Shown: positions 35,901 through 45,418, counted from the stretch's first letter. The stretch is DNA of 64,000 bases from Alkalibacterium olivapovliticus (GCF_003003275.1 NZ_PVTO01000001.1:162050-226049), one strand, 5' to 3'. Notes: generated from the letters alone by a model not told the origin. Numbers and translations are program-made.

Positions 35901-36174
35901 CGATCGGATATCATATGATAAAATCGAGAAAATTATTAATCCCGAAACTGGAGAGAAAGAAAGTCAGCTGGTCCAATATGATAAGCTATTTAGAGGAGAT
36001 GCTAATCCTAGACAAAATAAAATTGAAATTTATGATATTAGTTTTAAAAATGAAAAGCGTCAATTTCCTGCACCTAGTTCTTTGAATAACATACAAAAAT
36101 ATGGCGTTGATGTACTTGGTAATGAATTTCTAATAGATAATGAGAAATTTCAAAGTAAGATTAAATCAATTTAA
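32926..36174 (+). CDS. cas9: Type II-A CRISPR nuclease Cas9, compact S. aureus-like
   Basis: 1082 aa from the ATG after GGAGGGTTTAAA; the frame stays open 60 codons upstream but that part is hydrophobic and lacks homology. RuvC-I D9 (LGLDIGISSVGWG), arginine-rich bridge helix (about 45-65), RuvC-II E500 (VVEMAREKN), HNH D582/H583/N606 and RuvC-III H727/D730 (HHAIDAL) are all intact. Blocks such as ELSTKEQLKRNAKKLE, FINRNLVDTRYA and SHKVDRKPNR match SaCas9 closely, with the same length class. The C-terminal PAM-interacting region is less similar, and the SaCas9 R1015 position (NDKRPPR) aligns with NEKRQFP. It cuts crRNA-matched DNA. Confidence 0.97.
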   Translation: MTNLVLGLDIGISSVGWGIIDKDTNEVVDAGVRLFEEATRNANEDRRNFRGSRRLKRRRKHRLERAKDFLDSHGYSSENIGSVDPYRVRYKGLHEELSKKELTAALYHLVKRRGTTIDTPQEDEKTSGSELSTKEQLKRNAKKLEDKHVIEIQYEKLKNNEVVRNHTNRFKTSDYINEANALLEKQMEFHSEIDEEFQKGIIDLINNRRQYYDGPGSKKSPTPYGQYFYDEHGILQHESMIDKMRGRGTYFTDQFRIPKKAYTAELFNLLNDLNNLRFPSDESGEVEGLTEKHKQYLIENFAEKGKKVTLKNIAKLIGLFNELDIKGARLDLKTNNPIFTEFVGLKKLKKDLKDITLPADFFNNHDVLDQIAEILTAEKSITRREEQLSEVFNTHYDDPLNDVIAALVNDTSFKEYHALSKKAMDLILPELWSTSKNQMQLFTDHGLGKSRLEQLQKGSKIQFDDEAILSTVARRAHREAIKVTNAVRDKHGELSHVVVEMAREKNSDEAKQSYRNFQKKQGDFEKKMAKLLEVKELKDLKLNGKQMLALKLMDSQDYKCTYTGKQILPHDIVKEHYQFEIDHIIPLSYSFDDSQQNKVLCYRQENQDKGQLTPFQYFQSGKAKRSFEEFKAECMNLFKSRKLSKSKLNYLLEQRDIQHDPEVQKNFINRNLVDTRYAMRSFSSNLRTFYMNNEVDTKVLSIRGSFTSALRRRARLHKDRDESHAHHAIDALIVAAIGTTPILKQFKAVDFNREGIAVNTETGEILGEEEIFSSPTLKFIHWLRNMESEIKYSHKVDRKPNRTMTNQTLYSTREKDGEKYLVAKEKNIYEMDKKGFDAIKKKIDKNPDNFLMAQHDPKTWKLLLKVMEEHKHAENPFQDYFKEHKYILKDGKVPVKSLKYLDSKLGIHVDITNKYPESKRVVVLLSRKSVRIDVYKNDEGKYKYLGVPYNWFKKIGNEYVLDLDKYYGKDGLAAPYKNIDESYEFEYSFYKNDRISYDKIEKIINPETGEKESQLVQYDKLFRGDANPRQNKIEIYDISFKNEKRQFPAPSSLNNIQKYGVDVLGNEFLIDNEKFQSKIKSI

Positions 36175-36183
36175 AATTAAAGG

Positions 36184-36212
36184 TTTACAATTGTGGTGTC
36201 TCTTGGTAGAAT
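36184..36212 (+). promoter_or_regulatory. tracrRNA promoter
   Basis: TTTACA (36184-36189), 17 bp, TAGAAT (36207-36212), starting 10 bp after cas9 ends. The predicted start is at about 36219. Confidence 0.8.
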
Positions 36213-36218
36213 AAAGAT

Positions 36219-36322
36219 GTCCTCGACGGAGGACTCCTTTATACCAAAGGTTGAGAGAACCTACCAAAAAAAGGCTTTATGCCGAGATCACAGATAAAAG
36301 CCCCTTTATTGGGGCTTTTTCT
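36219..36322 (+). ncRNA. tracrRNA
   Basis: The segment from 36235 is the anti-repeat: its first 11 nt (TCCTTTATACC) pair perfectly with the 3' part of the CRISPR repeat. Pairing continues through GAGAGA, an internal bulge follows, then CCAAAA pairs with the repeat's TTTTGG. Next comes a GGCTTTATGCC nexus hairpin very like that of the S. aureus tracrRNA, and a terminator GCCCC/GGGGC with five T at 36296-36321. At the 5' end a perfect GTCCTC-GACG-GAGGAC hairpin (36219-36234) caps the RNA. It guides RNase III processing and Cas9 loading. Confidence 0.93.
36296..36321 (+). terminator. tracrRNA terminator
   Basis: AAAAGCCCC and GGGGCTTTTT around TTTATT; forms the last hairpin of the tracrRNA. Confidence 0.9.
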
Positions 36323-36356
36323 GTATACAAAATTAAAATGAATGAGGTGAATACTA

Positions 36357-37259
36357 ATGAGTTGGCGAGTAGTCTACATTGAAAAAGCTGATCAGTTACG
36401 GTTGTACTTAGATAACCTGAAAGTGATTAGAGATGAGTCAGAGATACTCATCCCTCTTTCAGATATCCATACTATCATTGTCGATAATCAGCAGACTATA
36501 GTAACAGCACGCATTATCAATAAACTGGCAAAGTATCATATTTTAATGGTTTTTTGTGATGAAAAACATCTTCCGAATACATACATTCTGTCCCCACATA
36601 GCCATCATCAATCATCCAAAGTACTGAAAAAGCAAATTAGCTGGTCTGAATCGATCAAACAGCACATGTGGCAGCAATTGATTCAAATTAAAATTTATAA
36701 TCAAGCCTCTATTTTAGACCATTTAAAGAAAAACGAATCAGTTATTCATCAGCTATTCGATTTAGCTGAGGCAGTGCAGTTGGCGGATAAAACAAACCGT
36801 GAAGGTCACGCTGCTAAGGTATATTTTAAAACGTTGTTCGGGGACTCTTTTATTCGTGATCGCGATAGTTTGGACGGCATTAATTCTGGTTTAAATTACG
36901 GATATATTGTTTTAAGGTCAACCGTTGCTCGCAGTATTATCGCTCATGGGCTCCACCCTGCTCTGGGAATTGGTCATATTAATCAGTATAATGCATTCAA
37001 TTTAGCGGATGATTTAATCGAACCATTCAGACCAATTGTTGATTTATGGATCAGTATCCTGATGGATGAAAAAGATTACCTTGATAAACAGACAAAACAA
37101 AAACTCGTCTACCTGATTAGTAATAATAAAATATTGATTGGCAATCAAAAACAAACGATATTAAATGCAATAGCCATTCTCATCCAAAGTTATATAAAAT
37201 CTATGGATGAAGAAAATACAGATCTCCTGATCTACCCAGCTAATGGGATCTCCATATAG
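36357..37259 (+). CDS. cas1: CRISPR integrase Cas1 (type II)
   Basis: 300 aa, full length. Metal ligands visible at E149 (NREGHAAKVYF), H207 (LGIGHINQ) and E222 (LADDLIEPFRP). It forms the spacer-integration complex with Cas2 and needs Csn2 and Cas9 for acquisition in type II-A. Start after AATGAGGTGAATACTA, just past the tracrRNA terminator, so transcription from cas9 may be interrupted there and read-through or an internal promoter supplies cas1-cas2-csn2. Confidence 0.97.
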   Translation: MSWRVVYIEKADQLRLYLDNLKVIRDESEILIPLSDIHTIIVDNQQTIVTARIINKLAKYHILMVFCDEKHLPNTYILSPHSHHQSSKVLKKQISWSESIKQHMWQQLIQIKIYNQASILDHLKKNESVIHQLFDLAEAVQLADKTNREGHAAKVYFKTLFGDSFIRDRDSLDGINSGLNYGYIVLRSTVARSIIAHGLHPALGIGHINQYNAFNLADDLIEPFRPIVDLWISILMDEKDYLDKQTKQKLVYLISNNKILIGNQKQTILNAIAILIQSYIKSMDEENTDLLIYPANGISI

Positions 37260-37263
37260 ATTC

Positions 37264-37572
37264 ATGAGACTCATGCTATTTTTTGATCTGCCAATGAATA
37301 CACGTAAAGAAAGACGAGCCTACTCTAGGTTTAGAAAGTATTTGATTTCTAACGGATTTACGATGGTACAGTTTTCAGTTTATTCAAAAATTTTTCCGAA
37401 TCGCAGTGCTCTGGATACATATATGATGACATTGAGACAAAATCTCCCTTTTCATGGATCGGTCAGAGCAATGGCTGTCACTGAAAAACAGTACAATAAA
37501 ATGTATCTGCTGGTTGGAGATAAGACGGTCACGGAAAATACGTTGACTGATAATACGATGGTGATTTTATGA
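37264..37572 (+). CDS. cas2: CRISPR-associated Cas2
   Basis: 102 aa from MRLMLFFDLPMNTRKER, which matches the family N-terminus; a further ATG 21 bases upstream overlaps cas1 and would add MGSPYRF. It is the structural dimer core of the Cas1-Cas2 integrase. Its last bases overlap csn2 (ATGA). Confidence 0.96.
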   Translation: MRLMLFFDLPMNTRKERRAYSRFRKYLISNGFTMVQFSVYSKIFPNRSALDTYMMTLRQNLPFHGSVRAMAVTEKQYNKMYLLVGDKTVTENTLTDNTMVIL

Positions 37573-38504
37573 GGGAATGGATTTTTGACGATGGAAAGTC
37601 AACGACATTATTGCTTGATAAAGTAACGGTGCTAAAAGGATCAGCCAATCAGTGGGAAAATATGATTTATCTGATAAAAGACACAATTAGCCAAAATAAA
37701 TATAATCTGTATGAAGGGAATGAAAAGATAAACCACAAAGATTATCAGCTAAACATCCTTTCTTATTCAAGCTCATTCATCTCTGAAGATGTGAAAAATA
37801 ATAATGGCAGCATAATGGATTCATTTTTTTCTTATTTAGAACTCTCCCCTTTTTATAAACAGTTAGTAGAAAGTTGGGACGAATTACAGGAAGAGATATA
37901 TTTTCTTAACGAAGAACTAGGATATGAAGATAAAATTACCCTTTCAGATTTTAAAAAGCAGTTAATAAAAAAGAACTTAAAAATAGAGAGTGATAAAAAT
38001 GATTCCTTCCTGCAATTAAAACAGCAGCTTCGAATAACCAGAAAATTAAATAGTAGTAAACGAAATATTTTCCTGATCATTAATCCTGAACTTGAATTAA
38101 ATTTATTTGAACTTGAGCAACTGGATAAATTTATGAATCTTCAGACTGATTACTTTATTGTCATTACATCGCATGTCTTTCGGGGTTCAGTTAATGTTAT
38201 TCATGATGAAAAAATTATTAACTCCTGCAGTTTGTTAAAATATAAAAGCGATATTGAGGATCTACTTCCCTTTGTATTTAAAGAAGACATATATAATGAT
38301 GCAGTAAATTGGTATATTGAACTTGTGGATAAGTATGACAAGAAAACGATTAATTTAGCACTACCATCTGTGGATAAGTTGGAGACTTTTATTTATCTCT
38401 ACTTACTTTTTTATTTATCAGACATCTCGTTTTCCGTTGATTACAAGGGGATTCCACCTGAATATCAAAGTTACATTGCTTCATTGCAAGATAATAGGTT
38501 ATAA
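37569..38504 (+). CDS. csn2: Type II-A adaptation protein Csn2, long form
   Basis: 311 aa. Low similarity to any csn2 I can recall in detail, but position, length class (long Csn2 about 310-350 aa) and the pattern of a conserved NIFLIINPELELN strand followed by a long helical insertion fit Csn2 of the streptococcal long subgroups. Csn2 forms rings that slide on DNA ends during spacer acquisition. Its stop codon lies inside the array promoter -10 box, 10 bp before the first repeat, so the leader DNA needed for integration must overlap the csn2 3' end. Confidence 0.85.
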   Translation: MREWIFDDGKSTTLLLDKVTVLKGSANQWENMIYLIKDTISQNKYNLYEGNEKINHKDYQLNILSYSSSFISEDVKNNNGSIMDSFFSYLELSPFYKQLVESWDELQEEIYFLNEELGYEDKITLSDFKKQLIKKNLKIESDKNDSFLQLKQQLRITRKLNSSKRNIFLIINPELELNLFELEQLDKFMNLQTDYFIVITSHVFRGSVNVIHDEKIINSCSLLKYKSDIEDLLPFVFKEDIYNDAVNWYIELVDKYDKKTINLALPSVDKLETFIYLYLLFYLSDISFSVDYKGIPPEYQSYIASLQDNRL

Positions 38505-38505
38505 T
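38476..38505 (+). promoter_or_regulatory. CRISPR array promoter within csn2 3' end
   Basis: TTGCTT (38476-38481), 18 bp, TATAAT (38500-38505). The TAA stop of csn2 (38502-38504) is part of the TATAAT. The predicted start falls at about 38512, practically at the first repeat. Confidence 0.65.
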
Positions 38506-38514
38506 GAAAATGGC

Positions 38515-41500
38515 ATTTTGGTACTCTCTCATCTTTTGGTATAAAGGAACAATATTTTTACAACAGTTTTGTTCAGTGCCATTTTGGTACTCTCTCATCT
38601 TTTGGTATAAAGGAACAGTCGCCATATCGTACACGTCTTTATGGTTATTTTGGTACTCTCTCATCTTTTGGTATAAAGGAACAAAGAGGAACTTGTATCC
38701 AAAGAGGTTATGATTTTGGTACTCTCTCATCTTTTGGTATAAAGGAACGCAGACCAATGAATTGTTTAACATCAGCAAATTTTGGTACTCTCTCATCTTT
38801 TGGTATAAAGGAACCTGAATGTATCGCTGTCTTGCGCTTTCAGTATTTTGGTACTCTCTCATCTTTTGGTATAAAGGAACATGACTTATGGTACAAGCCG
38901 GTTGGTGAAGATTTTGGTACTCTCTCATCTTTTGGTATAAAGGAACTGCGGCGTTTAAAGATATCTACAACGAAGCATTTTGGTACTCTCTCATCTTTTG
39001 GTATAAAGGAACTGCGGTGCTTGTCAATGAATGGATCATCTCATTTTGGTACTCTCTCATCTTTTGGTATAAAGGAACAATGCACAAATTCGGGAATGTA
39101 ACGGATATATTTTGGTACTCTCTCATCTTTTGGTATAAAGGAACATAGGAGAGGTAAGAGTGACATACACAGAAATTTTGGTACTCTCTCATCTTTTGGT
39201 ATAAAGGAACAACATTTAACCACAATCCAGCAAAGGTGGTATTTTGGTACTCTCTCATCTTTTGGTATAAAGGAACCACAGATATGGGAATCGCTTTGGA
39301 ACGGCATAATTTTGGTACTCTCTCATCTTTTGGTATAAAGGAACTCTGCAAAGCTTTTTCCCTTGCTTCTAACTATTTTGGTACTCTCTCATCTTTTGGT
39401 ATAAAGGAACCTACACAGAGCTCGTTAAAGCTCTTATTGTATTTTGGTACTCTCTCATCTTTTGGTATAAAGGAACGAAGTACCCTTTCGCTCGGTTGGA
39501 GAACTAAATTTTGGTACTCTCTCATCTTTTGGTATAAAGGAACGCCAGATTATAGTGAGACAGTCGAGATCTTATTTTGGTACTCTCTCATCTTTTGGTA
39601 TAAAGGAACTCAAACTGTTTGTCAACTTTTTAAGCACCCATTTTGGTACTCTCTCATCTTTTGGTATAAAGGAACTAATAAATTTATTTCCCGATTATAG
39701 CCATCATTTTGGTACTCTCTCATCTTTTGGTATAAAGGAACTATAACCAGTATGATGTACGCCATCGAGCATTTTGGTACTCTCTCATCTTTTGGTATAA
39801 AGGAACTACCTAGATTGCAGATCGAGGAGGGAAGTAATTTTGGTACTCTCTCATCTTTTGGTATAAAGGAACACGGTCTAACTTATTTAACGTCAATATG
39901 GCATTTTGGTACTCTCTCATCTTTTGGTATAAAGGAACAGACTGTCCCTAAGAATACTTCTAGCGCTAATTTTGGTACTCTCTCATCTTTTGGTATAAAG
40001 GAACACGCACCCGAAAATGATTCGTCATTTATGTATTTTGGTACTCTCTCATCTTTTGGTATAAAGGAACCAGCTGGCAGTAGACCAGTATATGACGCAA
40101 ATTTTGGTACTCTCTCATCTTTTGGTATAAAGGAACAAAAGCCGATAGACCCGTCACTTGGTCGTCATTTTGGTACTCTCTCATCTTTTGGTATAAAGGA
40201 ACGCATCATTGATCGTGTGCTGTTCGATTTTGATTTTGGTACTCTCTCATCTTTTGGTATAAAGGAACTAAATATCGGCAGGACTTCAGCCCCGATTGAT
40301 TTTGGTACTCTCTCATCTTTTGGTATAAAGGAACAAAACGAGTCATTTACCGTTCAGGATTAAGATTTTGGTACTCTCTCATCTTTTGGTATAAAGGAAC
40401 TTCTGCTATGACTGTACCGCCACCACTTGGAATTTTGGTACTCTCTCATCTTTTGGTATAAAGGAACGCTCGTAGACTGGCTCAGTGTCACTTTTTATTT
40501 TGGTACTCTCTCATCTTTTGGTATAAAGGAACATCGAGCCTAGTTACATTATGCCGAGCTTTATTTTGGTACTCTCTCATCTTTTGGTATAAAGGAACCA
40601 ATGGACTCGGCTCAACCAAATGATGAACTATTTTGGTACTCTCTCATCTTTTGGTATAAAGGAACATAGGCTTCATAATCATCTATTTCACCGTTATTTT
40701 GGTACTCTCTCATCTTTTGGTATAAAGGAACTATATGCTGACTGAAGCTTTTCCTGATGATATTTTGGTACTCTCTCATCTTTTGGTATAAAGGAACATA
40801 TATCTAAAGCGTTTATCGAAGAAGCCGATTTTGGTACTCTCTCATCTTTTGGTATAAAGGAACCAGATCCTGGCTGGTTATTCATTGCTGATGATTTTGG
40901 TACTCTCTCATCTTTTGGTATAAAGGAACTAAAAAGCACCCACCATATAGGCAGATGCTATTTTGGTACTCTCTCATCTTTTGGTATAAAGGAACCGGAA
41001 GAACAGAGAGAACTGGGATAGAGCAATTTTGGTACTCTCTCATCTTTTGGTATAAAGGAACACATGGATGTGGATGTGACACCAGCGCTGCATTTTGGTA
41101 CTCTCTCATCTTTTGGTATAAAGGAACAACAGGCTAATAATACCAGGACTAATCACCATTTTGGTACTCTCTCATCTTTTGGTATAAAGGAACCCTGCTC
41201 TTTAACCAACTCTTTCTTTCCACGATTTTGGTACTCTCTCATCTTTTGGTATAAAGGAACTCTGAAGCTATCCCAAACGCACCACCTAGTATTTTGGTAC
41301 TCTCTCATCTTTTGGTATAAAGGAACAAAGGGTATCGGTCACCCACTTTGAAAGAGATTTTGGTACTCTCTCATCTTTTGGTATAAAGGAACTTCGAACA
41401 AACAATCGTGATATAAATTTAGATTTTGGTACTCTCTCATCTTTTGGTATAAAGGAACAAAGAACAGCAATTAAGTCGCAGACTACCCATTTTGGTACTC

Positions 41501-44097
41501 TCTCATCTTTTGGTATAAAGGAACAACAAAAAGTTTTCTTCTGTCGGGCTTTCAATTTTGGTACTCTCTCATCTTTTGGTATAAAGGAACTCAACTCGTT
41601 GGACAATAATTTCAGCGTTCATTTTGGTACTCTCTCATCTTTTGGTATAAAGGAACAACGCTGAACTTAAACCTTGAAGCTCCCCGATTTTGGTACTCTC
41701 TCATCTTTTGGTATAAAGGAACTCAACTCGTTGGACAATAATTTCAGCGTTCATTTTGGTACTCTCTCATCTTTTGGTATAAAGGAACAAACAGATTACT
41801 AATACCAATCCATTGAACATTTTGGTACTCTCTCATCTTTTGGTATAAAGGAACCTTCTGTGGTTTCATCGTCTGGTGCAATGTATTTTGGTACTCTCTC
41901 ATCTTTTGGTATAAAGGAACTGATGTGAATGCTCATGCGACACATTCGATATTTTGGTACTCTCTCATCTTTTGGTATAAAGGAACTGATTGTGCTCGAT
42001 TCTGGCGAGTTAGTCGATTTTGGTACTCTCTCATCTTTTGGTATAAAGGAACTACGATGGTGAAAGAGATTGTATCGGATATATTTTGGTACTCTCTCAT
42101 CTTTTGGTATAAAGGAACCGCTACGAGATCACTTCCTGACTCAAGGCGATTTTGGTACTCTCTCATCTTTTGGTATAAAGGAACGAGCGATTCATTCGTT
42201 ACTGGCCCCTCGGGATTTTGGTACTCTCTCATCTTTTGGTATAAAGGAACACCTATACGAATGTTTGAATCAGGCCTATAATTTTGGTACTCTCTCATCT
42301 TTTGGTATAAAGGAACTGGTAGGGTCCTCCTACAATCTAACGAAAGATTTTGGTACTCTCTCATCTTTTGGTATAAAGGAACATATGTTAGATGTATCAG
42401 GTATGTCAGAGGATTTTGGTACTCTCTCATCTTTTGGTATAAAGGAACGTCAATAAGTATGCTCGTATTATTAAATTAATTTTGGTACTCTCTCATCTTT
42501 TGGTATAAAGGAACGGAAAGAGAATATCACTAGGGTTCATATTAATTTTGGTACTCTCTCATCTTTTGGTATAAAGGAACTTTATTTACCGTTTAGTACG
42601 GATATTAACTATTTTGGTACTCTCTCATCTTTTGGTATAAAGGAACACAACAACACAGTAGAGAAAGGCAGCACCCATTTTGGTACTCTCTCATCTTTTG
42701 GTATAAAGGAACGATTCAATATGAACGACCAAGAGATTGTCTATTTTGGTACTCTCTCATCTTTTGGTATAAAGGAACCTCAACAACGAAAGCAGCGTGT
42801 GAAAATTGATTTTGGTACTCTCTCATCTTTTGGTATAAAGGAACATCACTCGATCGGGTGAACTCAATGAGCATATTTTGGTACTCTCTCATCTTTTGGT
42901 ATAAAGGAACAAACGATAGCATTAATTTCTGATCTGAATAATTTTGGTACTCTCTCATCTTTTGGTATAAAGGAACTGAAGAAAGTTAAAGTAGGCGGAT
43001 TGACTTATTTTGGTACTCTCTCATCTTTTGGTATAAAGGAACCTCTGGATGGAATCGAATCTTTTCCTCGTTATTTTGGTACTCTCTCATCTTTTGGTAT
43101 AAAGGAACACGGCGTTTAACTGCGGGATTACCGGGTCATTTTGGTACTCTCTCATCTTTTGGTATAAAGGAACATTCAAGTGTTTATATAGGACATTGAG
43201 CGCATTTTGGTACTCTCTCATCTTTTGGTATAAAGGAACTTAGGTGTGAGTGTGAAACGGAAAAACGTGATTTTGGTACTCTCTCATCTTTTGGTATAAA
43301 GGAACTGTTGTCATTGGCTGACGTCAGAACCGTGTATTTTGGTACTCTCTCATCTTTTGGTATAAAGGAACTAAAGTGAAACAGTTAAGACAAGTCGATA
43401 CATTTTGGTACTCTCTCATCTTTTGGTATAAAGGAACTAGCTATACTGATAATGAAGTTGAAGAGATATTTTGGTACTCTCTCATCTTTTGGTATAAAGG
43501 AACCTCACAAGAAAAAACTATCACACTGGGCGAATTTTGGTACTCTCTCATCTTTTGGTATAAAGGAACTAAAACCATAGTACCATGACAGTATGATTAA
43601 TTTTGGTACTCTCTCATCTTTTGGTATAAAGGAACTACATTTTTAGAATCTAAATCCAACAACCAATTTTGGTACTCTCTCATCTTTTGGTATAAAGGAA
43701 CTGCCACCGCACAAATGCCAGCGGGTCAGTAATTTTGGTACTCTCTCATCTTTTGGTATAAAGGAACAGAAAAGAATTTAGATTATCTAAGTTTGTTATT
43801 TTGGTACTCTCTCATCTTTTGGTATAAAGGAACTCCGGTTTAAAATCGAATTCATCGCCGTATATTTTGGTACTCTCTCATCTTTTGGTATAAAGGAACT
43901 TAGACGTATAATAAAAGGTCGTGTCCGGCATTTTGGTACTCTCTAATCTTTTGGTATAAAGGAACATTAATATTATCAGTGATTCACCTATGCGGATTTT
44001 GGTACTCTCTCATCTTTTGGTATAAAGGAACATACAGAATGGACACTAAATTAAATAATAGATTTTGGTACTCTCTCATCTTTTGGTATAAAGGAAC
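38515..44097 (+). CRISPR. Type II-A CRISPR array, 85 repeats and 84 spacers
   Basis: The 36-bp repeat begins ATTTTGGTACTCTC and ends GGTATAAAGGAAC. I located 85 copies by hand. Spacers are 30 bp except one of 32, four of 31 and three of 29. Repeats appear identical except the one at 43930, where CTCTCATC reads CTCTAATC; it is third from the distal end, which agrees with the leader being at 38.5 kb. The tracrRNA anti-repeat shows transcription is in the plus direction. The spacers at 41591-41620 and 41723-41752 are identical. Spacer targets cannot be identified without a search. Confidence 0.99.
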
Positions 44098-44302
44098 ATT
44101 TGGTGTTGATGTAGAAAAGCAAAATAATCCAGCCAGTAAATGTCACTTTATTCTGGCATATTTTTCGAAACCACTGGTCAATTAAGCGACAGAATCTGTT
44201 TATTCCAGCACTTTTGTCAGTTTACTACAGCTACTAAAAAAAACCCATCACAATTTACGATAGGCTTGTCACGATACGTATGTAGTTAGTTTAAATTTGA
44301 GG

Positions 44303-44869
44303 TTAATCCTCTTCTTTAAGTTCAATAATTTCATCAGCTTCAAGAATCTTTATCATCTGAATAAGTTCTCCTTCTGCATAATCTCTCTCCAGCACATTGA
44401 ATCCGAATTTTCCGTATAACCGAACAAGATAAGGAAGGTCTTTACATTCCAGCATGATAATTCTTCCACCTAATCTGACTTGTCCTTCGAAAATTTTAGC
44501 AAGACAATACTCCAGTACTTCTGATCCAGAAATAGCTCGTGGATGCATTTCATTTTTTCCAAGTTGTCCGATCAGTATGGAGGGGAACTCCGTGATACGA
44601 CTCCCTCGCATATTAGCACTTAAGCCATCTAACTTTTTAACTTTATTTCCTGAAAGCATGCCTTCAGGGATCTTCAAAACCTGTATAGCAAGTGTGAAGT
44701 ATGCGAGAATCTGAAACTCGTCTTTATTCTCATCATAAATAAAAAATGTTCTACTTTTACCTAGCTTTTCAAATTGAATCGCCTTACTTTTTAGAAAGTT
44801 TTCAATATCTGCATCTTTTTTGCAAACAAAAATAGAAATAAGTTCTTGAGCTTTAACCTCATCACTCAT
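44303..44869 (-). CDS. GNAT-type toxin-like acetyltransferase
   Basis: 188 aa. GNAT-like features: ILIGQLGKNEM strand-loop, a SGSEVLEYCLAKIF helix and LPYLVRLYGKFGFNVLE at the end, the usual GNAT alpha4-beta7 region. It lies 14 bp after a 57-aa gene with its own palindromic operator, the arrangement of a toxin-antitoxin pair; related GNAT toxins acetylate aminoacyl-tRNA. No ribosome site of its own is obvious, so translation is probably coupled to the antitoxin. Toxicity is inferred. Confidence 0.75.
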   Translation of the reverse strand: MSDEVKAQELISIFVCKKDADIENFLKSKAIQFEKLGKSRTFFIYDENKDEFQILAYFTLAIQVLKIPEGMLSGNKVKKLDGLSANMRGSRITEFPSILIGQLGKNEMHPRAISGSEVLEYCLAKIFEGQVRLGGRIIMLECKDLPYLVRLYGKFGFNVLERDYAEGELIQMIKILEADEIIELKEED

Positions 44870-44883
44870 TTCTATTAGTCGTT

Positions 44884-45057
44884 TTAGCGAGATAACATTT
44901 GTTTTAATTTCTGCTCACCTCGCCTCTCTTTTTCAGGCGATACCAAGTTTCTATTTATTTTAATACTTTTTTTAGGAGTGGAAATAATTCTCTCGAATGA
45001 CTCCACAGCCTTCTTCGTATTCAATGTAAAATCCTTATTAAAAGATGATGTAGCCAT
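44884..45057 (-). CDS. Putative antitoxin partner of the GNAT protein
   Basis: 57 aa, start MATSSFNKDF after AAAGGAGTGGTTAGA. Rich in lysine and arginine, with a helical N-terminal part and a basic tail (SPEKERRGEQKLKQMLSR) that could neutralise the partner. Precedes the GNAT gene and follows a perfect inverted repeat. Type II antitoxin is the likely class. Confidence 0.7.
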   Translation of the reverse strand: MATSSFNKDFTLNTKKAVESFERIISTPKKSIKINRNLVSPEKERRGEQKLKQMLSR

Positions 45058-45077
45058 TCTAACCACTCCTTTGCTAT

Positions 45078-45116
45078 TATAATATGCGAAGTTCAATAAT
45101 TTATACGCATATTATA
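45078..45116 (-). promoter_or_regulatory. Toxin-antitoxin operator and promoter
   Basis: Perfect 11-bp arms TATAATATGCG (45078-45088) and CGCATATTATA (45106-45116). On the minus strand the distal arm provides a TATAAT -10 box, so a bound antitoxin complex would cover the promoter. Confidence 0.7.
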
Positions 45117-45181
45117 ACACAATTTGACTTGATTGACTAGCTAGCTAATTCTGTTTGCTGGCAGATTATGACACTCTATTC

Positions 45182-45418
45182 TTACTTCAACTTCTTCATT
45201 TCTTTTTCATAGCGTGAAAGATCGAACGGGCGACCTTTATTTAAGACAAAATAGATTTCATCCAGTAATACCTGTGCGATCATTTCTTTGGCTTTTTTGG
45301 TACTATGACCGTTATCCTCTAACCTCTTCAAAGTAATCCCGGTTATCTTAGGATCATCCATGCGTAATTGTTCTTCTAAAATACCTAAAACTGTTGTTTT
45401 TAAATGTTCATTAGCCAT
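45182..45418 (-). CDS. Small DUF1841-like protein
   Basis: 78 aa, ATG after AAGGAGAGTGTTTCAT. Helical; the pattern HLKTTVLGILEEQLRMDDP, then TLKRLEDNGHS and AQVLLDEIY resembles the DUF1841 family of unknown function. It lies 62 bp after the SEC-C gene in the same direction and may be co-transcribed with it. Confidence 0.65.
   Translation of the reverse strand: MANEHLKTTVLGILEEQLRMDDPKITGITLKRLEDNGHSTKKAKEMIAQVLLDEIYFVLNKGRPFDLSRYEKEMKKLK

Noticed and set aside
38500..44190. Many 60-200-aa reading frames with repeated peptides such as FGTLSSFGIKE or PLYQKMREYQN
   Set aside because: They are translations of the CRISPR repeat. The 66-bp unit is divisible by three and open in several frames; there are no ribosome sites or unique coding sequence.
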